Shown piece by piece: positions 20,101-27,514 of a stretch of 64,000 nucleotides of DNA. Position numbers and translations under genes: made by a program. The notes under the pieces were generated by a model. It was not told the DNA's origin, searched no databases, and saw only the letters and a program-made list of their open reading frames with translations. This DNA comes from Pseudomonas jinjuensis (GTDB taxonomy: Bacteria; Pseudomonadota; Gammaproteobacteria; Pseudomonadales; Pseudomonadaceae), in contig NZ_FNIJ01000005.1 of assembly GCF_900103845.1 (NCBI RefSeq), positions 62,001-126,000 of the forward strand. Direction: 5' to 3'. The stretch's first letter is position 1. Each line of letters begins with the position of its first letter.

Positions 20101-21040
20101 GCTCGGCCAGGGCGCCAGCGACAACGGCCGCGGTGCGGAAAGCTACGTCGGCAAGTACTCCAATGCGCAGAACGACACCGTCGGCACCGTCTCGGTGGGT
20201 AACGCCGCCACCGGAGAAACCCGCACCATCAGCAACGTCGCCGACGGCAGGCAGGCCACCGATGCGGTCAACCTGCGGCAACTGGACGGCGCGGTAGCCG
20301 AGTCGAAGCAATACACCGACGACTCGATCAACCAGGTCAACACCACCGTCACCAACGTGGACAACCGCGTCACCAACGTCGAGGGCACCGTCAACCGGAT
20401 CGATACCTACGTGACCAACATCGACAATGGCACGGAAGGCATGTTCCAGGTGAACAACACCAGCCGCCGCGCGCATCCGCGGCCGACCGGAGCCGACGCG
20501 ACGGCTGGCGGCGCTGGTGCCATCGCCTCCGGCGCCAACAGCACGGCTATCGGCTCCAACGCCCAGGCCACCGCCGACAACTCCGTCGCCCTGGGCGCCA
20601 ACTCGGTGGCAGACCGTGCCAACAGCGTGTCGGTGGGCAGCGCCGGCAACGAACGGCAGATCACCAACGTGGGGGCCGGTACCGCAGGTACCGACGCGGT
20701 CAACCTCGACCAGTTGAACAAGAGCGTGGGTAGCGTTGCCAACAACGCCAATGCCTATACCGACTCGCGTTACAACGCCCTGAAGAACGACCTCGACGAG
20801 CAGGACGACACCCTCAGTGCGGGGATCGCCGGGGCCATGGCCATGGCCAGCCTGCCGCAGCCCTACGAGCCGGGCGCCAGCATGGCCGCGGTCGGCGTCA
20901 GCGGTTATCGCGGCCAGTCGGCGCTGTCGGTCGGCGTGTCGCGCATCTCCGACAACGGCAAGTGGGTGACCAAACTGCAGGGCAGTGCGGACAGCCAGGG
21001 TGAAGTGGGCGTCGGGGTCGGCGTCGGTTACCAGTGGTAA
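17171..21040 (+). CDS. Second trimeric autotransporter adhesin
   Basis: A 1289-aa YadA-class adhesin starting at GTG 17171 (AGGAG at 17158-17162). It has an extended signal peptide region (NKIYRLVWNTSQGGWVVASE). A hydrophilic linker of about 30 residues unusually precedes the hydrophobic core (AVLTLTAALMGGG). It has head repeats (about 175-560), two tandem Trp-ring stalk units (113 aa each), a GANLKTV unit, and a second head block (about 920-1000). A coiled-coil neck and the YadA anchor complete the chain. The last 76 aa are identical to adhesin 1, and a head segment (AVSSHDGSVALGAGS, EAYLVGGTATGEV) is also shared. It is half the size of adhesin 1, mainly through fewer head and stalk modules. 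A full-length TpgA-like gene follows. Confidence 0.95.
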   Translation: MNKIYRLVWNTSQGGWVVASEHAKEHGKQGGSHVIGEGEALVGRESDGFLRVMAHPSTPIGAVLTLTAALMGGGMSEEAIGAPGLFVNDSDKVSGADSGCIRVLDTGAQGQTGWQYLTQADNPNAIANCDSGDKASQTGRVLFYGSGTQTGSDSLTLGNELFVNGGRLGLNDVRNGTNAMAIGNVSATDGTTATGQDSIAIGNNAQSSAASALALGTGAVSSHDGSVALGAGSVANGTTLVNEAYLVGGTATGEVNIGDRRITGLSAGADDTDAVNVAQLTAAQTHYYSVNDNGTVGGNYNNDGATGINALAAGVGATATGRSGIAMGDAARSTNNDTIAVGHNAVASSANSAHTDMIAIGLNSSASNDHALAIGTSATASSNNTTAVGANAVASGAAASALGHSATASGSFSTAVGSNAVASRGSAVAIGNGSNAAGDNSAAIGYQAATSATNALAIGNNAKAQTGANSAIAIGNAAVVSTGAVNSIALGNGATASITDGVALGAGSVANTAAGIAGFDPLTKLASTDTSATWKSTLGAVSVGDAATGKTRQITGVAAGLQETDAVNVAQLKGVADLASAGWNVSDADGNSANIGPNGNVTFSGDSNIGVAQSGADQDGQVTVTLNRDLDLDSVTMGDTLINNAGLTINNGPSITVGGIDMNHTRITNLAPGVDGGDAVNVDQLTDVRDLASAGWNVSDAAGNSANIGPNGNVTFSGDSNIGVAQSGADQDGQVTVTLNRDLDLDSVTMGDTLINNAGLTINNGPSITVGGIDMNHTRITNLAPGVDGSDAVNLDQLNAQGGELTTRGLDFAGNEGDPVHRNLGETLIIRGGATTAGTYSGANLKTVVDPNTGIVSLQMADAPKFGDITINDNGKITGIADGDVSADSTDAINGSQLFDVSNQINNINNGGGIKYFHANSVKADSQAIGTDSIAVGPNAQASGAGSIAMGDEASASGAGSTAVGQGANASASGSVALGQGASDNGRGAESYVGKYSNAQNDTVGTVSVGNAATGETRTISNVADGRQATDAVNLRQLDGAVAESKQYTDDSINQVNTTVTNVDNRVTNVEGTVNRIDTYVTNIDNGTEGMFQVNNTSRRAHPRPTGADATAGGAGAIASGANSTAIGSNAQATADNSVALGANSVADRANSVSVGSAGNERQITNVGAGTAGTDAVNLDQLNKSVGSVANNANAYTDSRYNALKNDLDEQDDTLSAGIAGAMAMASLPQPYEPGASMAAVGVSGYRGQSALSVGVSRISDNGKWVTKLQGSADSQGEVGVGVGVGYQW
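18902..19566 (+). repeat. Tandem 339-bp stalk repeat in adhesin 2
   Basis: Two head-to-tail copies starting CTGGCCTCGGCCGGCTGG at 18902 and 19241. They are 113 codons each and differ at about a dozen positions. An in-frame tandem of this kind can expand or contract and change fibre length. Confidence 0.85.
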
Positions 21041-21059
21041 CCCTTCGCCGCTAGGCCCG

Positions 21060-21079
21060 GGCCCGGCGCTCGCCGGGCC
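21060..21079 (+). terminator. GC hairpin between adhesin 2 and its lipoprotein gene
   Basis: A 9-bp stem GGCCCGGCG / CGCCGGGCC with a two-base loop, placed as at 15294-15315. The stem sequence is kept while the apical bases differ, so the structure appears selected. No T-run follows. Confidence 0.5.
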
Positions 21080-21110
21080 TCACCCACTACAGGAATTCGA
21101 GGTAATCAAC

Positions 21111-21902
21111 ATGTTCAGGGCAACCCGCAATACCCTTCGCTTCGCTGTGGCTGCAGCCGCACTGGCAACCATCACCGCCTGCACCAGCACCGTCAGCAAG
21201 GTCGACTCCCAGGGCATGACCCAGGAGCCGGTATTCCCCGCCGTCAGCAAGGCCACCCGTCCCGACGGCAGCTACGTCAACCAGGAAAACCTCGGCAAGA
21301 TCGCCGACGGCATGACCAAGGCGCAGATCCAGGAGCTGATTGGCCCGCCGCAGTTCAAGGAAGGCATGTTCGGCGTGCGGGAGTGGGATTACATCCTGAA
21401 ATTCCGCCAGCCGAACGGGCAGCCGGACAAGGTCTGCCAGTACAAGGTGCTGTTCGACAAGGACATGCTGGCGCGTTCCTTCCATTTCCAACCGGCAGAC
21501 TGCCTGGCCCAGGCTGAAGAACCGGCCCCGGCGAGGGCGGAATCGCTGACCCTGTCCGCCGACACCACCTTCGCCTTCGGCAGCGCGGTACTCAGCCCGC
21601 GCGGTGAAACCGAGCTCGGCCATCTCGCCGACCAGCTCGCGACCCGCCAGGTGCGGAGCATCCAGGTCACCGGCTACACCGACCGGATCGGCAGCCAGGA
21701 GAGCAACCTGGAACTCTCCCGCCAGCGCGCCGCCAGCGTGCGTGATCTGCTGGTACGCCGTGGCGTGCCGGCCAACGTGATCAGCATCGCCGGCCTCGGT
21801 GCCGCCATGCCGAAGATCGAATGCCCCGGCCCGGCCACTGCCCATGTGATCGAATGCCTGGCGCCGAACCGCCGGACCACGCTGGATATCGTCTATCAAT
21901 GA
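21111..21902 (+). CDS. TpgA-like lipoprotein (SmpA/BamE-like plus OmpA-like domains)
   Basis: A 263-aa outer-membrane-associated lipoprotein. The signal peptide ends in ITAC (Cys24). An SmpA/OmlA-like domain (about 55-125) contains GMTKAQIQELIGPPQFKEG. A linker precedes an OmpA-like peptidoglycan-binding domain (about 150-263) with GYTDRIGSQESN and LSRQRAASVRDLL, including the Asp and Arg that hold diaminopimelate in this family. The arrangement and position after a trimeric autotransporter match TpgA of Acinetobacter Tol 5, which ties AtaA to the cell wall. Start ATG 21111; 21 bases upstream are shared with the truncated copy. A 16-bp perfect stem follows the gene. It is presumably the only functional wall anchor for both adhesins, as the first copy is broken. 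Confidence 0.85.
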   Translation: MFRATRNTLRFAVAAAALATITACTSTVSKVDSQGMTQEPVFPAVSKATRPDGSYVNQENLGKIADGMTKAQIQELIGPPQFKEGMFGVREWDYILKFRQPNGQPDKVCQYKVLFDKDMLARSFHFQPADCLAQAEEPAPARAESLTLSADTTFAFGSAVLSPRGETELGHLADQLATRQVRSIQVTGYTDRIGSQESNLELSRQRAASVRDLLVRRGVPANVISIAGLGAAMPKIECPGPATAHVIECLAPNRRTTLDIVYQ

Positions 21903-21947
21903 CCGCTGCGGGCCCGGGCGGCGTGGCCCCCGGTGCCGCACATCCAA

Positions 21948-21988
21948 CCGGAAGCCCGGCGCTATCCTGCGTAGCGCCGGGCTTCCGG
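21948..21988 (+). terminator. Strong hairpin after the adhesin 2-lipoprotein pair
   Basis: A perfect 16-bp stem CCGGAAGCCCGGCGCT / AGCGCCGGGCTTCCGG with a nine-base loop, 45 bases after the lipoprotein stop. No T-run follows. It probably marks the transcript end and separates the pair from the regulator gene. Confidence 0.6.
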
Positions 21989-22060
21989 CTGTCCGCTGGC
22001 TGCCGATCCGTGGTGAACTAAGCTACAGCGTCGGGAAATGCCGCAGACGGAAACTCTGCC

Positions 22061-23833
22061 ATGAGCACAATCCTGATCGCGGATCGTCTTCCGGTGATCC
22101 GCGCGGCACTGCGTTCGATGCTGGAACGCGCAGGACACGAGGTCATCGGTGAGGCGGACAACGGACCGGACGCCCTGTCGCAGTGCCGGCAGCTCAAGCC
22201 CGATCTGCTGATCACCGAACTCGGCATACCGCGCCTGGGCGGCCTGGATCTCGTCCGTCGGCTGAAGTCCGGCGGCAACGGCACGCGGGTGGTGATCTAC
22301 AGCAGCCAGGAAAGCGACCTGTATGCCAGCCGTTCCATGCAGGCCGGGGCGGATGCCTATGTCAGCAAGATCGAGGCCCTGGACGACCTGGAAATCGCGG
22401 TCAGTTCGGTCCTGCACGGTCGCTGCTATTTTCCCAGCGTCGTGGCCCAGTCGAAGGATTTCGACACCTCCGCAGCACAGCGGCGAAACGAAATCGGACA
22501 GCTGTCCGCGCGCGAACTGACCGTGCTGCAGCTGCTCGCCAAGGGCTTGAGCAACCAGCAGATCGCCGATCAGTTGGCACTCAGCTACAAGACGGTCAGC
22601 ACCTACAAGGTACGGCTCCAGCAAAAGCTCCATGTCAGCTCGACCTTCCAGTTGCTGGAGGTGGCGCGCACCACCGGGTTGGTGAAAACGGTAGCGGATG
22701 TCTCCGCTCCGCCCGCCGAACTGCCCCAGGCCGCCGAACTGGAGAAGGAGCACACCATGCTGCGGGCGCTGGTGGACGCGGTTCCTGCGCCGATGATGGT
22801 GAGGGACCGCGAGGGGCGGCTGCTGATGTGCAACAGTCATTTCCTCGAACGGGTGGGCGTCAGGAGCTTCGAGGAAATCTGTGGGCTCCGGCTCGAGGAT
22901 TCGCCCTGGTACTCGCCGGAGTTGCGCGAACGCATCGCGCGGCGTTACCGGGAAGCCGTCGAGAACGAGGAGTCCCTGGCCCTGGAGAGTGTCATCGAGG
23001 AACACGGCCAGGCCCAGCCGACCTATGTCTGGTGCACGCCCTACCGGGACTCGCAGGGCAGGGTGATCGGCATGGTTGGCGGTACGCGCAATCTCTCCCG
23101 GCGGGACTCCGTGCTGATCGAGCTGCGCCACGAGAAGGCGCTTGTCGAATCGATGAGCCGGATGAAGAGCGAGGCACTGTCGGCCGTTGCCCTGGAGCTG
23201 TATCCGCTGCTGAAGGTCATGGATTCGCTGATGGCGGCGGCGAACCGGCTGGACGATATCGAGCAGATACGCAAGGCGCTGGGGAATGGGGCCCACGTGC
23301 TGAGCGACATGCAGAAGGTGCTGGACAAGGTGGAACTGCTGATCGACCTGGACCTGCTGCAGACTGCGCCAGGCACCGAGGCGCGTCATCTGGGCGAGCT
23401 GACCGGAGAGATTCTCGAAGCGCTGCGTGGCCAGTTGCTGGAGGGAGGAGGGGAACTGGTGATCGATTCGCACGATCTCGCCCTCACTGTGGCCTGGATC
23501 GATGTCGCGCATTACTCCCAGTTGCTCGATTCGTTGCTGCGGCTGCTGGTCCGCGGCGAGGCAAGGCCGCGAATACGTCTGACGCTGCATTCGAGCGTCA
23601 TTCCCGGCGGCTTCATGAAGTTCCTGCTGGAGATCCATTCGACGGGGGAACATGCCGCTGGGGCTCTGGACGGGCAGGGCTCCGACCGGTTGACGCTGGT
23701 ACATCTGCGGAGCCTGCTCGATGTCCTGGGCGCGCAGATCCGGCGGCAGGATCCGGCGGGCGGCGCTGACGGGGAAGTCTGGCTGCTGGAGTTCAAGTTG
23801 CCGCTGGCCAGGTCAGCGCCCGGATCGGTCTGA
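22061..23833 (+). CDS. Fused degenerate receiver-LuxR HTH-PAS-pseudokinase regulator
   Basis: A 590-aa cytoplasmic protein. Residues 1-120 form a BvgA/EvgA-like receiver, but its phosphorylation site is altered: the second acidic residue is Arg (ADRLP, R9) and the phospho-acceptor Asp is Glu (LLITELGIP, E53). Lys103 is kept. Residues 147-205 are a LuxR/GerE HTH (LSARELTVLQLLAKGLSNQQ). A PAS-like domain follows (about 230-345), then a histidine-kinase-like core (about 355-575). In that core the H-box ASHELRTPL-type motif reads AVALELYPLL, with Leu378 for the His, and no N or G boxes can be found. Fixed Glu suggests a permanently active or ligand-gated state. It follows the adhesin pair on the same strand and is a candidate regulator of it. 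No transmembrane segment is seen. Confidence 0.85.
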   Translation: MSTILIADRLPVIRAALRSMLERAGHEVIGEADNGPDALSQCRQLKPDLLITELGIPRLGGLDLVRRLKSGGNGTRVVIYSSQESDLYASRSMQAGADAYVSKIEALDDLEIAVSSVLHGRCYFPSVVAQSKDFDTSAAQRRNEIGQLSARELTVLQLLAKGLSNQQIADQLALSYKTVSTYKVRLQQKLHVSSTFQLLEVARTTGLVKTVADVSAPPAELPQAAELEKEHTMLRALVDAVPAPMMVRDREGRLLMCNSHFLERVGVRSFEEICGLRLEDSPWYSPELRERIARRYREAVENEESLALESVIEEHGQAQPTYVWCTPYRDSQGRVIGMVGGTRNLSRRDSVLIELRHEKALVESMSRMKSEALSAVALELYPLLKVMDSLMAAANRLDDIEQIRKALGNGAHVLSDMQKVLDKVELLIDLDLLQTAPGTEARHLGELTGEILEALRGQLLEGGGELVIDSHDLALTVAWIDVAHYSQLLDSLLRLLVRGEARPRIRLTLHSSVIPGGFMKFLLEIHSTGEHAAGALDGQGSDRLTLVHLRSLLDVLGAQIRRQDPAGGADGEVWLLEFKLPLARSAPGSV

Positions 23834-23915
23834 GCCAGCCGCGCGAGGCCGTCACCCATCCCCGAATGCCGCTCGCAACGGCTCCGGCATGAGCTCACCC
23901 AAGCTTCCGTCGAGA

Positions 23916-23935
23916 GCCCCCGCCGCGGCGGGGGC
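23916..23935 (+). terminator. Palindromic hairpin after the fused regulator
   Basis: GCCCCCGCCG / CGGCGGGGGC, a perfect 20-base inverted repeat 83 bases after the stop codon. There is no T-run. It is very stable and a likely transcript end. Confidence 0.5.
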
Positions 23936-24047
23936 CGGATGGGCGCGCACTGAACCCGGGGTTGGGAAGTTCCTACCCAACGGCGCAACGACAACGCCCT
24001 CTGCGGGGCTGTTCATGGCGCCGGAACAGCTCCGGAAAGCATGAATA

Positions 24048-24063
24048 TCACCCTCGAGGGTGA
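24048..24063. promoter_or_regulatory. Candidate operator upstream of DUF1302/DUF1329
   Basis: TCACCCTCGAGGGTGA is a perfect 16-bp palindrome centred about 68 bases before the expected transcription start, with a further TCACCC half-site ten bases downstream. The position suits an activator. The nearby MalT-like regulators are the obvious candidates, but binding is inferred only from position. Confidence 0.4.
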
Positions 24064-24089
24064 CCCCAAAAATCACCCGAGCAGGCGCT

Positions 24090-24117
24090 TTGGCGGGTTC
24101 CGGCGGCTGATTAGCAT
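24090..24117 (+). promoter_or_regulatory. Candidate promoter, TTGGCG-N16-TAGCAT
   Basis: The -10-like TAGCAT ends 36 bases before the DUF1302 start codon. The same hexamer is found 36 bases before the acyl-CoA ligase ATG (33230-33235) and 41 bases before the oxidoreductase ATG (53012-53017). The -35 match is poor, as expected for an activator-dependent promoter. Confidence 0.4.
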
Positions 24118-24153
24118 GCACTCACTAAACGCAACATCCACTTGGAGCACCGC

Positions 24154-25983
24154 ATGCCAACAATAACAATGCGCGGAATTTTCCGACCGCATGCCCTGGC
24201 CGCCGCTGTAACCCTGGCGGTCGCCTCTCAGGCTCAAGCCGTGAACTTTTCCATTGGGGAGATCGAGGGGCAGTTCGATTCGTCGCTGTCTGTAGGCGGC
24301 AGCTGGTCCACCACCAGCCCCGACAAGGATTTCATGTCCAACAACGGCGGTGCCACCGACGGCCGGGCTTCGACCCGTACCGCCGACGACAACCGCCGGA
24401 ACTTCAAGAGTGGCGAGAACTTCTCGACCATCTTCAAGGGCGTGCATGACCTGGAACTGAAATACGGCGATGGCGGTGCTTTCGTGCGTGGCAAGTACTG
24501 GTACGACTTCGAGCTGAAGGACGGCCACCAGCACTTCTACGACATCGACGACAGCGGCCGTGATCGCGCGGCGAAGTCTTCCGGGGCGATGTTCCTCGAC
24601 AGCTTCGTCTACTACAACTACAACCTCGCTGACCTGCCGGGCAACGTGCGCCTGGGCAAGCAGGTGGTGAGCTGGGGCGAGAGCACCTTCATCCAGAACA
24701 GCATCAACTCGATCAACCCGATCGACGCCGCCGCCCTGCGCCGTCCGGGCGCCGAGGTGAAGGAAGGCCTGATTCCGGTCAACCTGCTCTATGTCTCCCA
24801 GGGCCTGACCGAGAACCTCACCGCCGAGGCCTTCTACCAGCTCGAGTGGGACAAGACCGTCACTGACAACTGCGGCACCTTCTTTGGCAACGACGCGCTT
24901 CCGCAAGGCTGCAACGACCGCCTGGTGGCCGCCGGCCTCGACCTGCCGCAGGGAGTTTCCGACAACGTGGGTCTGCCGGATGCCGACACCAACGTCTTCG
25001 TCCCGCGTATCAAGGACAATGACGCCAAGGACAGTGGCCAGTTCGGCATCGCCCTGCGCTGGTACCTGCCGGAGCTGAACGACACCGAGTTCGGTGCCTA
25101 TGCGATGAACTACCACAGTCGCAACCCGTACCTGAGCACCGTTCGCACCACCGGCGCGGGTGGCGCAACGATCCCCGCCCTGGCGCAGATCAACTCGATC
25201 CGCAATAGCGGCTATTTCATCGATTACCCGGAAGACATCCGCCTGTATGGCCTGAGCTTCCAGACCAACATCGGCGGAGCCGCGCTCGGCGGCGAAGTCA
25301 GCTACCGTCCGAACATGCCGCTGCAGCTCAATACTGCCGACCTGCTCAGCGCGACCTTCGGCTCGGCGGTTTCGCCGCTGGCAACCACCGGCTTCATCAC
25401 CACGACTCCGGGCGGGGTGGTCAACGGTTACAAGCGCATGCCGGTCCTCCAGGCACAGACCACCGTGACCAAGTTCTTCGACCAGGTGATGGGCGCCGAG
25501 CGTCTGACCGTGGTCGGCGAAGTGGGCTACAACCGCATCAATGGCCTGGGCGACAGCGACGGCACCGACCTGCGCTTCGGTCGCAGCCCGATCTTCGGCT
25601 CGGGCATCCTGCCCGGCGCAGCCGGTCTGGCGAGCTGCCGTGGTACCGGCGTGGGTACTCCCGCTGCCAGCAACCCGGCGCAGGAGTGCAACAGCCACGG
25701 CTTCTACACCACCAACTCCTGGGGCTACCGCCTGCGCGGCTCGCTGGATTACCCGAACGTGATCGCCGGCATCAACTTCAAGCCGAACATGGCGTGGTCG
25801 CACGACGTGGAAGGCACCGGCCCGAACTTCGACGAAGGTTCCAAGGCCATCAGCGTCGGTGTGGATGCGGACTACCGCAACACCTACACCGCGAGCCTCA
25901 GCTACACCGATTTCTTCGGTGGCGACTTCAACACCAACACTGACCGCGACTTCGTGGCGCTCAGCTTTGGTGTGAACTTCTGA
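24154..25983 (+). CDS. DUF1302 family outer-membrane beta-barrel protein
   Basis: A 609-aa DUF1302 protein. The ATG at 24154 follows GGAG (24144-24147) and opens a signal peptide ending in AQA (about residue 29). The mature part starts VNFSIGEIEGQFDSSLSVGGSW, cut here to its key pattern of short amphipathic strands rich in Gly, Asn and aromatic residues, and it ends in VALSFGVNF with the terminal Phe typical of outer-membrane barrels. Internal FEQ-like signatures include GKQVVSWGESTFI. It is followed 26 bases later by a DUF1329 gene. The pair occurs beside lipid, steroid and hydrocarbon catabolic genes in many proteobacteria and is presumed to take up or sort a hydrophobic substrate. The transported compound is unknown. 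Confidence 0.88.
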   Translation: MPTITMRGIFRPHALAAAVTLAVASQAQAVNFSIGEIEGQFDSSLSVGGSWSTTSPDKDFMSNNGGATDGRASTRTADDNRRNFKSGENFSTIFKGVHDLELKYGDGGAFVRGKYWYDFELKDGHQHFYDIDDSGRDRAAKSSGAMFLDSFVYYNYNLADLPGNVRLGKQVVSWGESTFIQNSINSINPIDAAALRRPGAEVKEGLIPVNLLYVSQGLTENLTAEAFYQLEWDKTVTDNCGTFFGNDALPQGCNDRLVAAGLDLPQGVSDNVGLPDADTNVFVPRIKDNDAKDSGQFGIALRWYLPELNDTEFGAYAMNYHSRNPYLSTVRTTGAGGATIPALAQINSIRNSGYFIDYPEDIRLYGLSFQTNIGGAALGGEVSYRPNMPLQLNTADLLSATFGSAVSPLATTGFITTTPGGVVNGYKRMPVLQAQTTVTKFFDQVMGAERLTVVGEVGYNRINGLGDSDGTDLRFGRSPIFGSGILPGAAGLASCRGTGVGTPAASNPAQECNSHGFYTTNSWGYRLRGSLDYPNVIAGINFKPNMAWSHDVEGTGPNFDEGSKAISVGVDADYRNTYTASLSYTDFFGGDFNTNTDRDFVALSFGVNF

Positions 25984-26009
25984 TCATTCAGAAATACGAG
26001 GGTTATTAC

Positions 26010-27377
26010 ATGAAAACAAGAACAATGATCCATGTCGGCGCCCTGGCCATCACGCTGCTCGCCAGCAGCGTGATGGCCGCGGTCTCCCCGGAAGAGGCGG
26101 CCCAGCTGGGCACCACGCTGACTCCGCTGGGTGCCGAGAAGGCCGGAAATGCCGACGGCACCATCCCGGCCTGGACCGGCGGCCTGCAGCCTGGCGCGGC
26201 CAAGGTGGAAAACGGTTTCCTCAGCGATCCGTTCCCGGATGACAAGCCGCTGTTCACCATCACCGTCGCCAACGCTGACCAGTACAAGGACAAGCTGACC
26301 GCTGGCCAGATGGCGATGTTCAAGCGCTATCCGGATACCTACAAGATTCCCGTGTACCAGACCCGTCGCACCGCCGCGAGCCCTCAGGCGATCTATGACG
26401 CCGCAAAGCGCAGTGCGCTGCACACCGAGGAGGCGAATGATGGGAACAGCCTCGCCAACTTCACCGATTCGCGCAACTACGCCTTCCCGATTCCAAAGAA
26501 CGGCCTGGAGGTGGTGTGGAACCATATTACCCGCTACCGTGGCCCGAACCAGCGCCGGCTGACCGCCCAGGCGGTGCCGCAGGTCGATGGTTCCTTCACT
26601 CCGGTGACCTTCGAGGAGGATCTCGGCTATCCGCAGTTGCTCAAGGATGACGATCCGAAGCAGACCGAGAACGTGCTGTTCTACTACAAGCAGCGCGTGA
26701 CCAGTCCGGCGCGTCTGGCCGGCAACGTGCTGCTGGTGCACGAGACCATCGATCAGGTGACCGACGGCCGCCAGGCCTGGGCCTACAACGCCGGCCAGCG
26801 CCGCGTGCGCCGCGCCCCGCAGGTCGCCTACGACGGTCCGGGCACCGCTGCCGACGGCCAGCGCACCTCGGACGACTCGGACATGTACAACGGCGCTCCG
26901 GATCGCTATGACTGGAAGCTGATCGGCAAGAAGGAAATCTACATCCCCTACAACAACTACCGGCTGTGGTCGCCGAAGCTGAAGTACGCCGACATCATCC
27001 AGCCCGGTCATATCAACCAGGACCTGACCCGCTACGAACTGCACCGCGTGTGGGAAGTGGAGGCTACCCTCAAGCCCGGCCAGCGCCACATCTACGCCAA
27101 GCGTCACTACTACTTCGACGAGGACACCTGGATGGCGGTCGAGTCCCAGCTGTATGACGGTCGCGGGCAGCTCTGGCGTGTCGGCGAAGGTTTCGCGGTG
27201 AACAACTACGAGCAGGGCACGGCGTTGTACGCGGCGAACTCTTTGAACGACCTGATCTCCGGCCGCTACCTGGTCATGGCGCTGCAAAACGAATCCAAGC
27301 GTGGAATCGACTTCACGCTGCAGGCCAAGTCCAGCGACTTCACCCCAGCCGCCCTGCGCAACGCGGGCATCCGCTGA
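26010..27377 (+). CDS. DUF1329 family periplasmic protein
   Basis: A 455-aa secreted protein with a signal peptide ending in VMA (about residue 24) and a GAGGG ribosome-binding site. It carries the DUF1329 features: VSPEEAAQLGTTLTPLGAEK near the start, then GAEKAGNADGTIPAWTGGL and long beta-rich segments ending in RHYYFDEDTWMAVESQLYD. The fold of this family is thought to resemble LolA/LolB lipid carriers. It partners the DUF1302 barrel encoded just upstream, so a role in carrying a hydrophobic molecule across the periplasm is likely. DUF1302-DUF1329-MalT-like order here recalls PA3923-PA3921 of P. aeruginosa (from memory). Confidence 0.9.
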   Translation: MKTRTMIHVGALAITLLASSVMAAVSPEEAAQLGTTLTPLGAEKAGNADGTIPAWTGGLQPGAAKVENGFLSDPFPDDKPLFTITVANADQYKDKLTAGQMAMFKRYPDTYKIPVYQTRRTAASPQAIYDAAKRSALHTEEANDGNSLANFTDSRNYAFPIPKNGLEVVWNHITRYRGPNQRRLTAQAVPQVDGSFTPVTFEEDLGYPQLLKDDDPKQTENVLFYYKQRVTSPARLAGNVLLVHETIDQVTDGRQAWAYNAGQRRVRRAPQVAYDGPGTAADGQRTSDDSDMYNGAPDRYDWKLIGKKEIYIPYNNYRLWSPKLKYADIIQPGHINQDLTRYELHRVWEVEATLKPGQRHIYAKRHYYFDEDTWMAVESQLYDGRGQLWRVGEGFAVNNYEQGTALYAANSLNDLISGRYLVMALQNESKRGIDFTLQAKSSDFTPAALRNAGIR

Positions 27378-27391
27378 TACAGCGCAACCGA

Positions 27392-27413
27392 CGCCGCTCC
27401 TTCGGGGGCGGCG
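27392..27413 (+). terminator. Hairpin with TTCG tetraloop after DUF1329
   Basis: A 9-bp stem CGCCGCTCC / GGGGGCGGCG-type (one G-U pair) closed by a TTCG tetraloop, 15 bases after the stop. No clear T-run. It separates the DUF1302-DUF1329 transcript from the MalT-like gene. Confidence 0.5.
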
Positions 27414-27514
27414 CCGGTGCGTCTACTCCACCGCTACTCCGTAAGGGCGATTGTCCCGCAAAGGTGTGAATGGTCTGCTGACGCCAGAAGAACAATCCAG
27501 TCGGCGGAATTCAC

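Larger units (their letters stand above)
23834..24153. other. Intergenic region upstream of the DUF1302 gene
   Basis: 320 bases with no gene. It contains a perfect palindromic hairpin after the regulator (23916-23935), a TCACCCTCGAGGGTGA palindrome (24048-24063) with an extra TCACCC half-site at 24073-24078, and a promoter-like TTGGCG-16 bp-TAGCAT (24090-24117). Confidence 0.55.
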
